Shown piece after piece: positions 11,409 through 22,236 of a stretch of DNA of 64,000 nt. Source of the stretch: Hericium rajendrae (taxonomy: Eukaryota; Basidiomycota; Agaricomycetes; Russulales; Hericiaceae); the NCBI GenBank assembly GCA_033439255.1, contig JAVRDV010000016.1, positions 744,001 to 808,000 of the forward strand, read 5' to 3'. Position 1 is the first letter of the stretch, and every line of letters begins with the position of its first letter. The notes beneath the pieces are model-generated. The model was not told the origin of the DNA, did not search any database, and saw only the letters and a program-made list of their open reading frames with translations. The translations under genes were made by a program, and so were the position numbers.

Positions 11409-11621
11409 ACAGATAGAGGAAACTGAAGGAAACAACGAAAAAAACATGATAAACCTCCTAAAACTTCTGCGACAAGCTCTAGATGCAGACAATAGAGATA
11501 CATGGTGCAAATATACTGTACAGGAGCAGCTTGGTACATCAGAATTATCCATGGGACGACCTCAACTTTACTTTTCTGGAAACGAAGTGCGTAAGCAATC
11601 GAATAGACAGGTTGTGCAGAG

Positions 11622-12613
11622 TCACGTACTTCCGAGCTTTAGCCACTTCGGAACCTTCTTCTCACCACCCGTCGTTCCACTCGTACTCGCGCTCTTGTTC
11701 GTTGTCGAGGAAGAGGAGCTCTCCGAAGGGGATTGTGGCCTGGGAGCATCATAACTGATTGGAGCTGGGAGATCTTCTGCACGTTCAAGGAATGACGGGG
11801 CTAAAGGTGCAGGATATTCCGTGCCTGAAACACTGTTTGTTACTGTCCGGCCATTGAACTGATATGATTACACCCACCATTCAGCGCAACGTCTTCGAAC
11901 CTGAGCATCAAGACGGATGAAGGTGCGAGTTGCAGTTCCAGAAGTGACAGATCGCGGACATTGGGATCAGATACTTTGAGGTCGCGTTTCGGCGGAGTCT
12001 GGTCTATAGATCAATACTACTTAACCCTATCATGCCATAGGAGAATGCAAGCAAGAGGGCGCACACAGGATAAACTTGGTGGTTTTGACATCTTCCCGTA
12101 GCGAGCTCCGCACAAAGGCATACACCGAACGGATCTTATCGGTCGACGCGAACGTCGTCTCCAACTGGGTACGGTCCGTAAATCGAACGCGGATCGTGGT
12201 CTTTGCATAAGGTCAGCAGGGCGATATGATTCAGGATGCAGATTCAGACCTTTGGCCATCTCTCGTGCTTCGCCTTCAAACTCAGCTCTCTTACTGCCCG
12301 TGTTTGAAAGGGGGCATTCGTAAGAGCCTGGGTACGGGCATGGAGCGAGGCTTGTGCGGCCTTGAGATCGGCGGTGGATGGCGTGAAATAGTCCTCAGGC
12401 AGTTCATCTACCGTAGATACATTGGAATAGACCGTCCAGAAAGTGTCAGTAGGTACCAATTGACATCACTCGAGGACACGCACGACGGATGGCAGGATCT
12501 ATTCGGGGTGGGTTGTAGACTTTGAAAGACGATGCCTCAGAGCTCCCGGCCGAATTTGTCGCTGAAGATTGCGCCCCTGTAGTTTGTGGTGGTGGACTAG
12601 GCTCTGCACTCAT
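11622..12613 (-). CDS. UBX-domain protein of the TUG/ASPSCR1 (Ubx4) type
   Basis: Exons 12613-12484, 12407-12250, 12200-12065, 12003-11878 and 11824-11622 give 250 residues. A disordered S/P/Q-rich N-terminus is followed by SSFKVYNPP and HELPEDYFTPSTADLKAAQ, a helical segment seen in TUG relatives. The UBX domain then starts at TTIRVRFTDRTQLETTF and includes KTTKFILYQTPPKRDLK. The tail KKVPKWLKLG is characteristic of TUG. Such proteins bind Cdc48/p97 and act as cofactors in membrane traffic and protein quality control. The N-terminal ubiquitin-like domain of full-length TUG is not present, so this is a short form. The first intron (12408-12483) contains a perfect-looking branch site (TACTGAC); reading through it gives an open frame that is not real coding sequence. 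Confidence 0.85.
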
Positions 12614-13354
12614 TATAATGGAAGCTGGGAGTGGTGGCAGGTCGTGAAGATGTCAATTCAGTCCCGACGCGTATGCGTCCAGCTTCAAGTCATCAACATC
12701 ATTGCTTACGATTAGGTAATCAATTCGGAAAAATAAATGACATATATTCTCTACGGTCTATAACACTAAGGAAACGTAGCAATAACCTCTAGAAACTAAA
12801 GCCTCATGAACAGATGCATCCATGTGTGCTAGATGCAGGCGGAAGGGACCACAGAAGGCGCATAGTCTGAAAATAGCAATCAGTAAACTGACGTCGAATG
12901 CCACATTGCATGAGAAGTTCAGGGTATGTAGTTGTCTCATATCGTCGACCCCAGGACGCATGGCTGTGCACCCCTTTGGTATAGGACCGACGACCATCGA
13001 ACGCAAATTACAAACAATTCATCAGGAAGGGGATGAAGAAGGGGAAATGCTCACTTCGAAGTACTACAGACGGGCCACGTGAAGCCTCATGCCATTTCTG
13101 AGCACTCCACGATCCATGCTGGACGACACGGAAGCTGAAGACCACAGAAAATAAGGCGGGATCTTGATAGAGATGGCGAAGAACGCAAAACGAGACTGCC
13201 CTCAAACTTTTTGTGGAAGCAAGGATTTGTCGCTATTTGCCATCTCACGTGCGCTGCGGAGGTAATTGGATGGAGATGCCGTCATTTCTGTTTCCTTCTC
13301 TGCAGCACACCCAGCTTCGACATAAAACATTCAGAATTCTGTGTGCATTGAGCC
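12614..13354. other. intergenic region upstream of the UBX and PITH genes
   Basis: This 741-bp divergent spacer must hold both promoters. Several short open frames exist on the minus strand (12758-13205), including an ATG near 13110. None shows a recognisable domain or a convincing exon chain, so a small unannotated gene is possible but not supported. No RNA gene or repeat was seen. Confidence 0.45.
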
Positions 13355-14275
13355 ATGGCTCACAATCATAACCACGGAAGTTGCGCCGATGAGAACCACA
13401 ACCACAACCATGAGCACGACCACGGGCCGCTCGGCGTAGCTGGTGCGCGAGAGAACCTCTACGTCCACATAGATCGACAGAACGTCGTGGCGCTGAACGC
13501 AACCGGAGAGGGCCCGGAGGTCATCAAGCCCTGGGACGAACGGCTGGACGAACAAGTGGTCTGTATGATTTCTCTTTCGGGTCGTCGAGTCTCTGACCGT
13601 TTTCGTGCGCAGTTTCTTGAATCCGATGCCGATGACCAGATGTATGCGTCTGTCGCCATAATAATTCGTCGCATCTCTTATGCATAGAGACAGGATAATC
13701 CGTGTGCCGTTCACCGGCCAGGTCAAGCTTCGTTCCTTACTGCTGAAGACAGGACCTGGTGACCAAACCCCGTTGAAGGTGGCACTAGTGCGTATCGTAT
13801 CTAGACGTCCGCCTTTGACACTGAGCTCACGGGCGATTGATGCAGTTCGCCAACGATGAAAATTTAGACTTTAGTGACGCGACTGACAAGACACCGACAC
13901 AAGAATTCGATGTCGCTCAGGGAAGAGAAGTTGGAGAATATGCACTGAAGTATGCACACGGACTACCCTCCACACGTCCATACCGGAATACTGACCGCAA
14001 ATAGACCAGCAAAATTCCCCAACGTTTCCTCAATCTCTCTATTTTTCCCTGCTTCGCAGGGCGCGCCTGCTACACGCGTTTACTATGTAGGATTTGTAGG
14101 ATCGTGGAGCGAGGTAGGATTCTTCTAAAGCAGCTCTGGAATGGCAAGTATTGAAGCCCATTTCTTGCAGCGCAAGAAGGAACCCATCATCACCGTATAC
14201 GAAGCCCAGGCGAACTTGGCAGACCACGAAAAAATTGTTGGGACCGAAGGAAATGTCAGTGCTCCTGGGACGTGA
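13355..14275 (+). CDS. PITH-domain protein (PITHD1/TXNL1 C-terminal type)
   Basis: Exons 13355-13558, 13613-13641, 13694-13787, 13846-13949, 14005-14113 and 14171-14275 give 214 residues, close to human PITHD1. The N-terminus is rich in His and Asn (MAHNHNHG and following), then LYVHIDRQNVVALNATGEG, the conserved KPWDERLDEQV, FLESDADDQ and IIRVPFTGQVKLRSLLLKTG, then FANDENLDF, KFPNVSSISLFF and VYYVGFVGSW. In thioredoxin-like 1 the PITH domain binds the 26S proteasome; standalone proteins are less well understood. The 3' end is uncertain. Reading through 14255 stops at 14275, while splicing 14255-14325 (acceptor with a CTAAC-like branch) would extend the protein to 14436 and 244 residues. The shorter form fits the family length. 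Confidence 0.88.
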
Positions 14276-14499
14276 TCGAATCATCGCATAGTCTGGGGTT
14301 GAAGGAAACAGTCTAACTGAAGCAGTTCACGTATCGTGTATCGACTACATACCCAGTGTACAATATCAAACCTCCTCTGTCACGCGCCAAATGTACATCA
14401 CCTCACTTCCAAACGCCCACATTCCAGAGTGTATAATACAAGAGTGAAATATATAAATTAGCTGGCATAACGAATCGCGAAACCTCTCCATCCATGCGC

Positions 14500-17400
14500 T
14501 CAACCGAGCCTCTGCCCGCCTCCATTGTTGCGATGCATAAACTGCAGCATCTCCATCGTGATTCCATTCGCTCCGCCGGCACCGGCACCACCCATGTTCG
14601 TAGTCTGAGGCAGGCTGACGCCGCCGATGTTTCCTCCCGATGGAGCTGACATGGCTCCAAAGTTGCCGATACCACCGTTCATGCCACGCTGAGCCGCGAA
14701 TGCCTGCATCAAGTTCTGTTGCTGCTGCTGCTGCTGTTGTTGTTGTTGCTGCTGCTGCTGTTGCTGCTGCTGATGTTGCTGCTGCTGCTGCTGTTGCTGC
14801 ATGTGAGCCACCGAGGACCCGGCGGCTGCATTGCCTCCCGCCTGACGTCCATTAAGGAAGCCGCTCAGGACTGCGTTCGCTGACGATCCCGGGAGGAATG
14901 GATTCATATCCCCAGGTTTGCGACCGAACTGCTGCTGCTGCTGCTGCTGATGTTGTTGTAGTTGCTGCTGCTGCTGCTCCTGCTGCTGCTGTTGATTCTG
15001 CTGCTGTTGCTGCTGATGATTCTGCTGCTGGTGATTCTGCTGCTGATGGACTGGAAGCGCAGCCTGCGAAGGGATCCAGTGTTGTGGCGGCTGCTGCGAC
15101 TGTTGCGCGCGCCGATGCATGAGCTCCATGACGAGCGCCTGGCGCTGCTCCGGCGGTATCGACATGATTTTATCACGCATCGGCTGTGACATCGCCTGAA
15201 AGAGACTCTGCATAGCGGCGGCGCTGACGCTATTGAGTGCAGGATTGGGGACGGGGACGGCGCTGGTGGGCTGTGGCGCAGACGCAAGTGGAGATTTGGC
15301 CTTAGGCATCTCTGGGATACCGGTCGTGGGGAATGCGAATGCCAAGAGAGAGTCGCGGAGAGGTGTGAATAGGATGTTGCGGCTGCGCGGCTTTCCTGGG
15401 AGGTCCCAAATCGCAGTGGCGTACTGTTTTCGCTGGGCCAGCATGTTGACGAGGTTTGTAAAGTGGGTCTTGTTGTTCTGAAAGACGGCGGGATTGTTAC
15501 TAGCCATCGGAATTAGGCTACACATGCCAGGTCGATGGCGTGCCGACCACGTGTGCAGGTCCTCCAGCGGGACTTGTTCCCCGGACGGGCTCAGCATCAA
15601 GTCAGACGGCCATAGCTCAATTTGTCTGTAGATACCAAGTGCGAACTCGTGAGCCGTGCATCTCAGCAGAATTACGAGAAAACGACGCACAAAGTCTCAT
15701 TAGCGTTAGCTATAGTCACCTGCGCTCTCACCTCCTTCCGCACTTGCGTAGCGCCATCAAACCCGCTCCAGCACAGAGTACCGTGCCATTGTGTGTTCCT
15801 CTGAGTTTGCACCTGTACTTCCACTTCCTGTGCTTGAGCCTGAGCCTGTGCTTGTGCATGTGCCTGTGCTTGTGCTTGAGCCTGAGCTTGCGCGTGGGCC
15901 TGCGCCTGAGCTTGCGCTTGCGCTTGAGCCTGCGCATGAGCTTGTGCTTGCGCCTGAGCCTGCGCTTGTGCCTGTAGCTGAGCAACACCAGCCCCCACAG
16001 CCCCGCCCGCCATCGTCTGCGACGACGCCGGGCGCGCTATGCTCGCCTGCTGCTTCGCGCGCTGCTGCTCGAAGAGCTTCTGCAGCTGCGCGCGCGCCGC
16101 GGGCGTCATATTCGCAAGCGTCTGGCCGCCCTGGCCGAATCCGTTGCTCTGCATCATCTGCATCAGCTTCTGCGCTTGCGCCTCCGTCATGCCGGGAGCG
16201 CCAGAAGACGAATTGCTGCCTGACGCAAGGGGCGGCGCCGACATATTCGGGGACACGTTACGTTGCGCCATATTCGGGCCGCCGTTCTGCTGCGGCTGCA
16301 GGTGCGCCATGCTCGGGCTCGGGCCAGGACCCGGCTGCGCCATTCCAAGTGCATTCGGGTCTCCACTTCCACCGCCGTTTGCATTCTGCGCTCCCTGTGC
16401 CTGTGCCGCCTGCATGCGGCTCAGCAGGATGGCGCGCATCTTTTGAAAAATGAGCATCTTCTGATCCCACTCGTGCCTCGCCTTGGCCGCCTCCTCACTG
16501 TTGCCCGCATTCGTGAACTGTTCGATCTGCACGCTCTTGTCTTTGATCTGGACCTGCAGGATCCGCATGCGCTCATGCACCTGCTGCGGCGTGAGTTTGT
16601 TCATCGCATTCTGGAAAGCTACTTGGTTGAGGTTGTTGGCCGATTGCGGATGGTGTGGGAGTTGTGGTTGCGATTGCGGAGGCGGCGCTTGTGGCGGAGG
16701 CTGCGGGCTAGAGTCGGGCTGGGGATGCGGGGGATCGGGGGGCGCAGGGTCTTTGCCTTTCGGCTGCGAGGGCGGGCGGATGGGTACGGATGGCTGGAGG
16801 GTTTTGGGCGCCATGGCAGGTGTTGGGGGCTTGTTCGACACGGGTGTGGGAACAGTCTTTGGAGGCATGGCGGGGGAAGATTGTGCGTTATTGCTGGTGG
16901 TGCTGGAGATGGAACGCGAGGTCTTGTGCGAGACCACGCGTGGCCGTTTCGTGCCGGGAGAATTCTCCGGCGTAGGGTTCTCACTCGGACGTTTTGCTGA
17001 AACTGACACGGTCAAGACACGTTGCGAGAAAACGAAATACTGCATTACCTTTCTGACGCGTAGGAAAGCCGGCAAGCAAAATGGTGTGGTGAGGGCGCGT
17101 ATCGAACCAGGGAGCGACTTTCGCTCCGGGGGTAATCTGCGGGAGATATTAAGGCGATACAGAGGGCGAGAGCAAGAGCCATACTTGAGCAAAGATTTCA
17201 TTAAATCTTGGAATCTGTCTCGTCAGAATCATGCATACATTTATACTTCGCTGTAGGCAGAACGCGCTCAGTACGTCGGATTAGAAGCATTGATATGAAG
17301 TCCTTGCCTTGCGGAGCTCAACAGCCATGGTGTCCCATGACAGATCGTCGAGCTTTGGGCATGAATTGTAGGATGGTCGAGTCGTAGCATCTGGAGGTGC

Positions 17401-17968
17401 AGCAGCAAGATGCAACAAGTACGACGAGACGGTTCTAGTGCTCTTCTCCTGCTGTTTAGCACCATTCAGCGGACGTAGAGGCTTCAGGTCCTGGTCATTC
17501 TGGAACAGTTCAAACATCTGCCGGAGTACGAGATTACATCCCAGTTAATGTGCGATAAGATGCCAGAGCAACGCGCTCAACGCACCTCAATCGCGGCCGC
17601 ATATCCCTCCAACGCGGCCATTCCCATTCCTCCTCCCGAGCCTGTTTGCCCTATTCCAAGGTTCTCGGCATGCCCTTTCAATTCCTTCATGATGTCTTGA
17701 GGCGGGAGGAAGTACCGCTTCGCGAGGATAGGTTCTGACAGGCTATCCGACGGCCCATATGATACTAGGGCTAGACGAAGCTGCAGCAGAAACCTCAGTT
17801 TCATATTCAAGTATGATACAAGGAACAGCAGCCGACCTGAGAACCCTGGTAGATCTCATTAAGTCGTTGAAGCAGCGGAGTTACATACTCCATGAAGAGG
17901 CGATGCCATTCGGATGCGAGGGTGAGGCTGGAGTCAACGAGAACACAGACGGCCACGTAGTTCGTCAT
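14500..17968 (-). CDS. MED25-like Mediator subunit (vWA domain, coiled-coil, Q-rich, PTOV/ACID-like domain)
   Basis: Seven exons (17968-17837, 17780-17586, 17517-17308, 17214-17185, 17136-17049, 16996-15720, 15645-14500) give 1025 residues. The N-terminal 200 residues form a Mediator-type von Willebrand A domain (VAVCVLVDSSLTLASEWH, LRLALVSYGPSD, GGGMGMAALEGYAAAIEMF) ending in VAPWFDTRPHHTILLAGF. A basic KRP(S) linker, a coiled-coil (QQVHERMRILQVQIKD) and an Ala-Gln dipeptide tract follow. A second domain (QWHGTLCWSGFDGATQVRKE, IELWPSDLML, FTNLVNMLAQRKQYATAIW) resembles the PTOV/ACID fold that binds activators. The C-terminus is polyglutamine. MED25 links activators to Mediator. Two junctions are tentative: a GC-AG intron at 17215-17307 and the acceptor CACGAG before 15645. 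The MED25 call is by fold pattern, not alignment. Confidence 0.75.
14716..15052 (-). repeat. polyglutamine CAG/CAA tracts in the MED25-like gene
   Basis: Interrupted CTG/TTG runs on the plus strand encode two Gln-rich blocks separated by a G/N/P-rich spacer. The longest run lies at about 14716-14800 and a second, mixed with His and Asn, at about 14931-15052. CAA interruptions are frequent. Confidence 0.9.
15829..15981 (-). repeat. Ala-Gln (and Ala-His) dipeptide-coding hexanucleotide tract
   Basis: About 25 hexanucleotide units encode a run of alternating Ala and Gln with occasional Ala-His, just upstream of the PTOV-like domain. Third positions vary (GCT/GCC/GCG, CAG/CAA), so the dipeptide is more conserved than the DNA, which suggests selection or age. 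Confidence 0.88.
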
Positions 17969-18449
17969 GCTTTCGTTGAAGACTGACACTGATAATACTT
18001 CATAGGTCTCGGGGAGAGAGGAGAGGAAGATGTAGTCGTGCAAGACAATTGGATACACAAAGGGCTGAAGCCGCAACGGGATGATAGGTAATGATCAAGT
18101 GATGGCTGATCGGGACCCACAACCTTACATATAGTAGCTCGTGGAGCAAGGCCAAGCCCTTCTGGTTCATATACAGGCTTGTCAAGGGGATATATATTGC
18201 ATGGAACAGATATGATAGGATCGTGACACCCGTATATACGGAGGACGCATGGCAGTAAGGACACAGTGCAACGTAGGGAGAGACGGTCCACGGGGCGTAG
18301 GGTATTAGGAAGATACACGACGGAGATCCACAAAAAAAATGCAACGAGACAAGCACGAACGTCCAGAGTCCGAGTAGCGTGTAAGGATCCAACTACAAAA
18401 CAAGCAGTTGAATAAAATAGAAAATGTCCGATAACCGCTGTACAGCGCT
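17969..18449. other. spacer between the MED25-like and GPI-protein genes
   Basis: These 481 bp hold the promoter and leader of the MED25-like gene and the 3' flank of the GPI-anchored protein gene, which is on the same strand. Long hydrophobic open frames on the minus strand here (18000-18392) have no conserved features and are probably chance. Confidence 0.5.
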
Positions 18450-19221
18450 CTATGGCACGGCTACAAGCACCGCCCCCACCACGAGGCTCGACAAAATGCT
18501 TGCGCATGTGCCAAACGATCTGAATACTATACCTCCACTGGCGATCTGCGAAGCAATGGGTTGACTGAGGCCCGCCGTTGCATTGCCAATCATACTGAGC
18601 CACGCGCTGTAGCCCAAGATAGAACCGGTCGAAGTGGGTGTAAACGGGGTGGTGGCCGGGAACGACGGTGTAAACACGTCCTGAACCACCGTTGGGTCAC
18701 CATCTGCATCCGTGGTTGTGTATGAATATGGCGTTGGATCTCCAGCTTCAGCTGGGGGAGATGCAGGCTGCCCGACTGGGCCCTGCTGCACTGTTGTGGC
18801 GACGGCCAAGGGTGTGGTAGTGGTCAAGGGTGTGGTAGTGATCAAGGAAGTAGTAGTCCTGGTTGCCTGCGTAGTGGTCTGCACAAGAGGTGTGGTGGTG
18901 GCCGTTGGGAGCGTTGTCGATGGAGTAGTGGTGGTGGGGTCCACAGGAATACCAGCCGGAAGCGTTTCTCTAAGAAAATCTGGTCAAATATCATACAACA
19001 TAAAACGAAAATCGTACCTACAATATTTGAGTGACCGGGAGGCCAGCCGCATTGAGGGTGACCTGCTCGACGATGGTGTTGCCTAGTCTGTGGAGTTGTA
19101 TGAGACCCAGCGGCTGGGACGAATGGTGCAATATTACTTACGCATCTACCGTCGTAATGACCTGCTGGGCATTGATCGCTGCCACAAGGGCCGCGACACA
19201 CGGAAAGACAAAAGCACGCAT
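18450..19221 (-). CDS. Ser/Thr-rich GPI-anchored cell-surface protein
   Basis: Three exons (19221-19142, 19087-19022, 18969-18450) give 221 residues. The N-terminus MRAFVFPCVAALVAAINA is a typical signal peptide, cleaved before QQVITTVD. The middle is a Thr/Pro/Val-rich stretch (many TTT and TTTTP repeats), a probable O-mannosylated stalk. The C-terminus has a small-residue site followed by a hydrophobic tail (SILSSLVVGAVLVAVP), which fits GPI-anchor addition. No catalytic domain is visible, so a cell-wall or plasma-membrane structural role is the cautious inference. The acceptor CCACAG at 19088-19093 is the one that keeps the frame into GNTIVEQVTLNAAGLPVTQ; a nearer AG gives a wrong frame. 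The gene is divergent from OLA1. Confidence 0.82.
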
Positions 19222-19535
19222 CGTTGTCGACGATGGCTCCCGAGGGAGACGACGGTGAGAGGGATGGGTGAGAGGGATGGCGGCGATTGTGCCAGGCGCT
19301 GGGAGTATGGGGGCTGCTACGGCATCCCTCGGCACGGCTAGCAGGCGTGGGAACACTCTCCATTTTTGTATATAATTTGGGACTCCGCGTTTCCCTCTTA
19401 GAATATCTTTTTTCGATGATAGATCGATGGTCTGCAAAGCTGCTGCTCGCCTTTGCCCGCTCTCCACATCCTCCCTCTCCTTTTCCTTCTTGTAGATTCT
19501 TTTCCGCCTCTTCTCCAGTACTTGTAAAAAGAAGG
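19222..19535. promoter_or_regulatory. divergent promoter region, GPI-protein gene and OLA1
   Basis: These 314 bp lie between two start codons on opposite strands. A TATA-like TGTATATAATTT is at about 19367-19378, and a pyrimidine-rich tract at 19460-19500 precedes the OLA1 start, as is common for highly expressed fungal genes. Confidence 0.5.
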
Positions 19536-21579
19536 ATGCCGCCTAAGAGAGCCGTACAAGAGAAGAAGACTCTTCTCGGTCGTCCGAGCAACAACCTCAA
19601 GATCGGTATCGTAGGTTTGTCTTGCTGAAAATCGTGTACCGCGAGCCAAACGCTCACCGACGTTCGTTTACGCGTCTAGGTGTTCCTAATGTCGGAAAAT
19701 CATCCTTCTTCAATGTACTATCGCAAACGGGTACGCGTCATGGGTCTTGGTTTTTGCGACTTTTGAATGACACGACATATCGTTCGACAGATCTCGGAAA
19801 AGCTGCCAACTTCCCCTATGCAACCATCGGCAAGTCACAGGATTTTCTCAGGCCATGCAGCACTTTCTGAACTGTATCCTTATTAGATCCCGAGGAGGCG
19901 CGTATCCCCGTGCCAGATCCCCGCTTCGAATGGCTTTGCGACACCTACAAGCCCGCTTCTCGTGTCCCGGCATTCCTGACGTGCATTGATATTGCTGGTC
20001 TCACTGCTGTGAGTCGATTCTCGACGCGTTTCACTCTCATTAGCTCACATTGTCGCACAGGGTGCCTCTACTGGCGCGGGTCTCGGAAATGCGTTCTTGT
20101 CGCACGTACGTGCTGTAGATGGTATCTTCCAAGTTGTTCGCGCTTTCGACGACGCGGAAGTTATCCACGTCGAGGGTGACGTCGACCCGTGTCGCGACAT
20201 GGAGATCATCCAGACCGAGCTTCGTCTGAAGGACATCGAGTGGGTAGAGAAACACCTTGAGGGTCTCAAGAAGACCGGCCGTTCCCTGGGTAGCTCGTCC
20301 CTCGCTGACAAGGCGAGGAAGGAAGAGATCGTACGTTTCAGTTATACGTGCGTTAATACGCAACTTACGCTTTGCAGGCTACCGTAGAAAAGGTCTTGAA
20401 GGCCTTGGCTGTGGACAACAAGGATGCCCGAAAGGTTGAATGGACAAACAAAGAGGCAAGTATCATCCCCTCTACATCATCTATTCGTTCTTCCATTCTA
20501 TCATACTGTATGATGACAAAGAGCTCTAAGCTCGAATTAACCCAGCTCGTCGAGGCGGGAGTAACGCCCCGTTATGCCATTGAGATAAAATTTCTGTCTG
20601 ATTCTTCATTTGCTATCGATCAGTCTGCTCCGAAGAATGATCAGATACTAATATCATTTTCTTACTCTAGGTGAATAATCTGTCTTCGATCCACACAACG
20701 CTTGCATTCCCTTGCAATTCTTCACTTTCCTGATGACAAAGAGCTCTAAGCTCGATTAACCCAGCTCGTTGAGGCGGGAGTAACGCCCCAGCATGCCTTT
20801 GAGATATCCTTTTTTTCTGACCATTATCCCCTCACTCATGAATTCGCAACCAAGCAAGTACTCACCTATCTCTCAGATCGACGTCGTGAACAGCCTGCAA
20901 CTCCTCACTGCGAAGCCCGTAACCTACCTCGTCAATCTTAGCGAGAAGGACTATATCCGGAAAAAGAACAAGTGGCTGCCCAAGATCAAAGCCTGGATCG
21001 ACGCCAATAACCCCGGCGATCCTCTCATCCCTTTCTCTGTTGCGCTTGAAGAGCGCCTGGTGCCGCTCTCGCCAGAAGAAAGGGTGGAAGAGGAGAAGAA
21101 GATCGGTGCGACGAGCGCACTCGGCAAGATCACACATCATGGGTACTCTAGCCTTGATGTGCGTTCCATGCTTTTATTCTCGTGATGGACAGTGATTGAC
21201 TCAATGCATGCAGCTGATCCGGTACTTCACCTGCGGGCCCGGCGAGGTGCGCGCGTGGACAATCCGGAGAGGGACGAAGGCGCCCCAGGCTGCCGGTGTC
21301 ATTCAGTGCGTTGCCTTCGCACCTCTGACTTCTTGATGTACTTACACCTGCGTGCAGCTCTGACTTCGAGAACAAGTTTGTCTGCGGTGAGATCATGTCG
21401 TACGAGGACCTGCACGAATACGGGAGCGAATCGGCCGTCAAGGCGGCCGGCAAGCTCAGGCAGCAGGGCAAGCCATACGAGAGTACGTCGTGTTTGCTTT
21501 GGCCTGAGGGTTCATTGCTGATGCGTCTCGCCTTGCAGTGGTCGATGGCGATATTGCGTACTGGAAGTCGGGTGCGTAA
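19536..21579 (+). CDS. OLA1: Obg-like ATPase 1 (YchF family)
   Basis: OLA1/YchF is a TRAFAC-class P-loop ATPase associated with ribosomes and stress responses. Ten exons (19536-19614, 19680-19730, 19791-19829, 19887-20008, 20061-20330, 20378-20455, 20877-21158, 21214-21305, 21358-21482, 21539-21579) give 392 residues, the usual length. Seen in order: the P-loop [34 protein letters not shown], the switch [45 protein letters not shown] in place of the G-domain NKxD motif, and a TGS domain ([28 protein letters not shown]) ending [12 protein letters not shown]. Two introns must be GC-AG (19830-19886 and 20456-20876), since only those donors keep ATI|DPEE and NKE|IDVV in frame. The second is unusually long (421 nt) and carries an internal duplication. 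Confidence 0.95.
20511..20587 (+). repeat. first copy of an intronic duplication in OLA1
   Basis: A segment starting TGATGACAAAGAGCTCTAAG and ending GAGAT recurs 220 bp downstream with a handful of changes. It lies wholly inside the long GC-AG intron. Confidence 0.9.
20731..20806 (+). repeat. second copy of the intronic duplication in OLA1
   Basis: This is the downstream copy of the 20511-20587 repeat, differing by one deleted base in the CTCGAATTAA segment and a few substitutions. Confidence 0.9.
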
Positions 21580-22236
21580 TTAGTCCGGTATGCAGTAGAC
21601 ATCGTTCTGTGTATTTGTTGCTTGCATCTTGATATCAAGGATCTGTATCATTCGAACATCTGTACCGAATTGCTGTCATACCCGCATGGATGTTGGCCCA
21701 TCTCCAGCTTTTCAGCCGCAGAAAGCCCACGACACTGGTAATGGCTTACATTACAGAGTTCTAGTGGCTCCCTAGTGACCCAGGATGTACATTGCGTGCC
21801 ATCCATGGAGCATACTGCAATTATCTTCCTGAGGACAACTTCTATGACGGCGCTGTCTTCCCCAAGGCTCGCATGTAGATCTTGCGTTCGAGCAGTATAA
21901 GTACGAGGTGCGTACATCGGGCTTGGGGGTCCACGAGATACTTAATAATAGAGAGACTTCGTCAACGGCCGGAATGGAATGCTCCCATTCCGGCGAGTGC
22001 GAAAAGTCTCTTATCAACTGTTGTCCTTCAGAACTATAGACCTCCGGGCCCCGGCAGAATCAACTTCGACGGTCGTTCGAGACGTGCTTCATCTTCACCC
22101 ACATGTATTCCCATGAGCGGACCCATTAGTCGACCAACGGCGCTTGTGCGCCCATATATCTTCGGGGCACCACATTCGATCCCACTCGTTTTATATCTCC
22201 GTCCTCTATTTTACAGTAGCACCGACCCAGGTGAAC
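21580..22236. other. intergenic region between OLA1 and the dehydrogenase
   Basis: These 657 bp contain the OLA1 3' flank and the promoter of the downstream dehydrogenase. No coding exon, RNA gene or repeat could be supported. A short inverted repeat with arms CCGGAATGG / CCATTCCGG at about 21969-21995 is the only feature noticed. Confidence 0.5.

Noticed and set aside
12244-12483. Frame extension VPTDTFWTVYSNVST in the UBX gene
   Set aside because: It lies inside an intron with a good branch site; only splicing 12408-12483 joins the flanking exons in phase.
15540-17256. Cys-, Leu- and Arg-rich plus-strand frames over the MED25-like gene
   Set aside because: They are antisense shadows of Gln/Ala/Pro-rich coding sequence.
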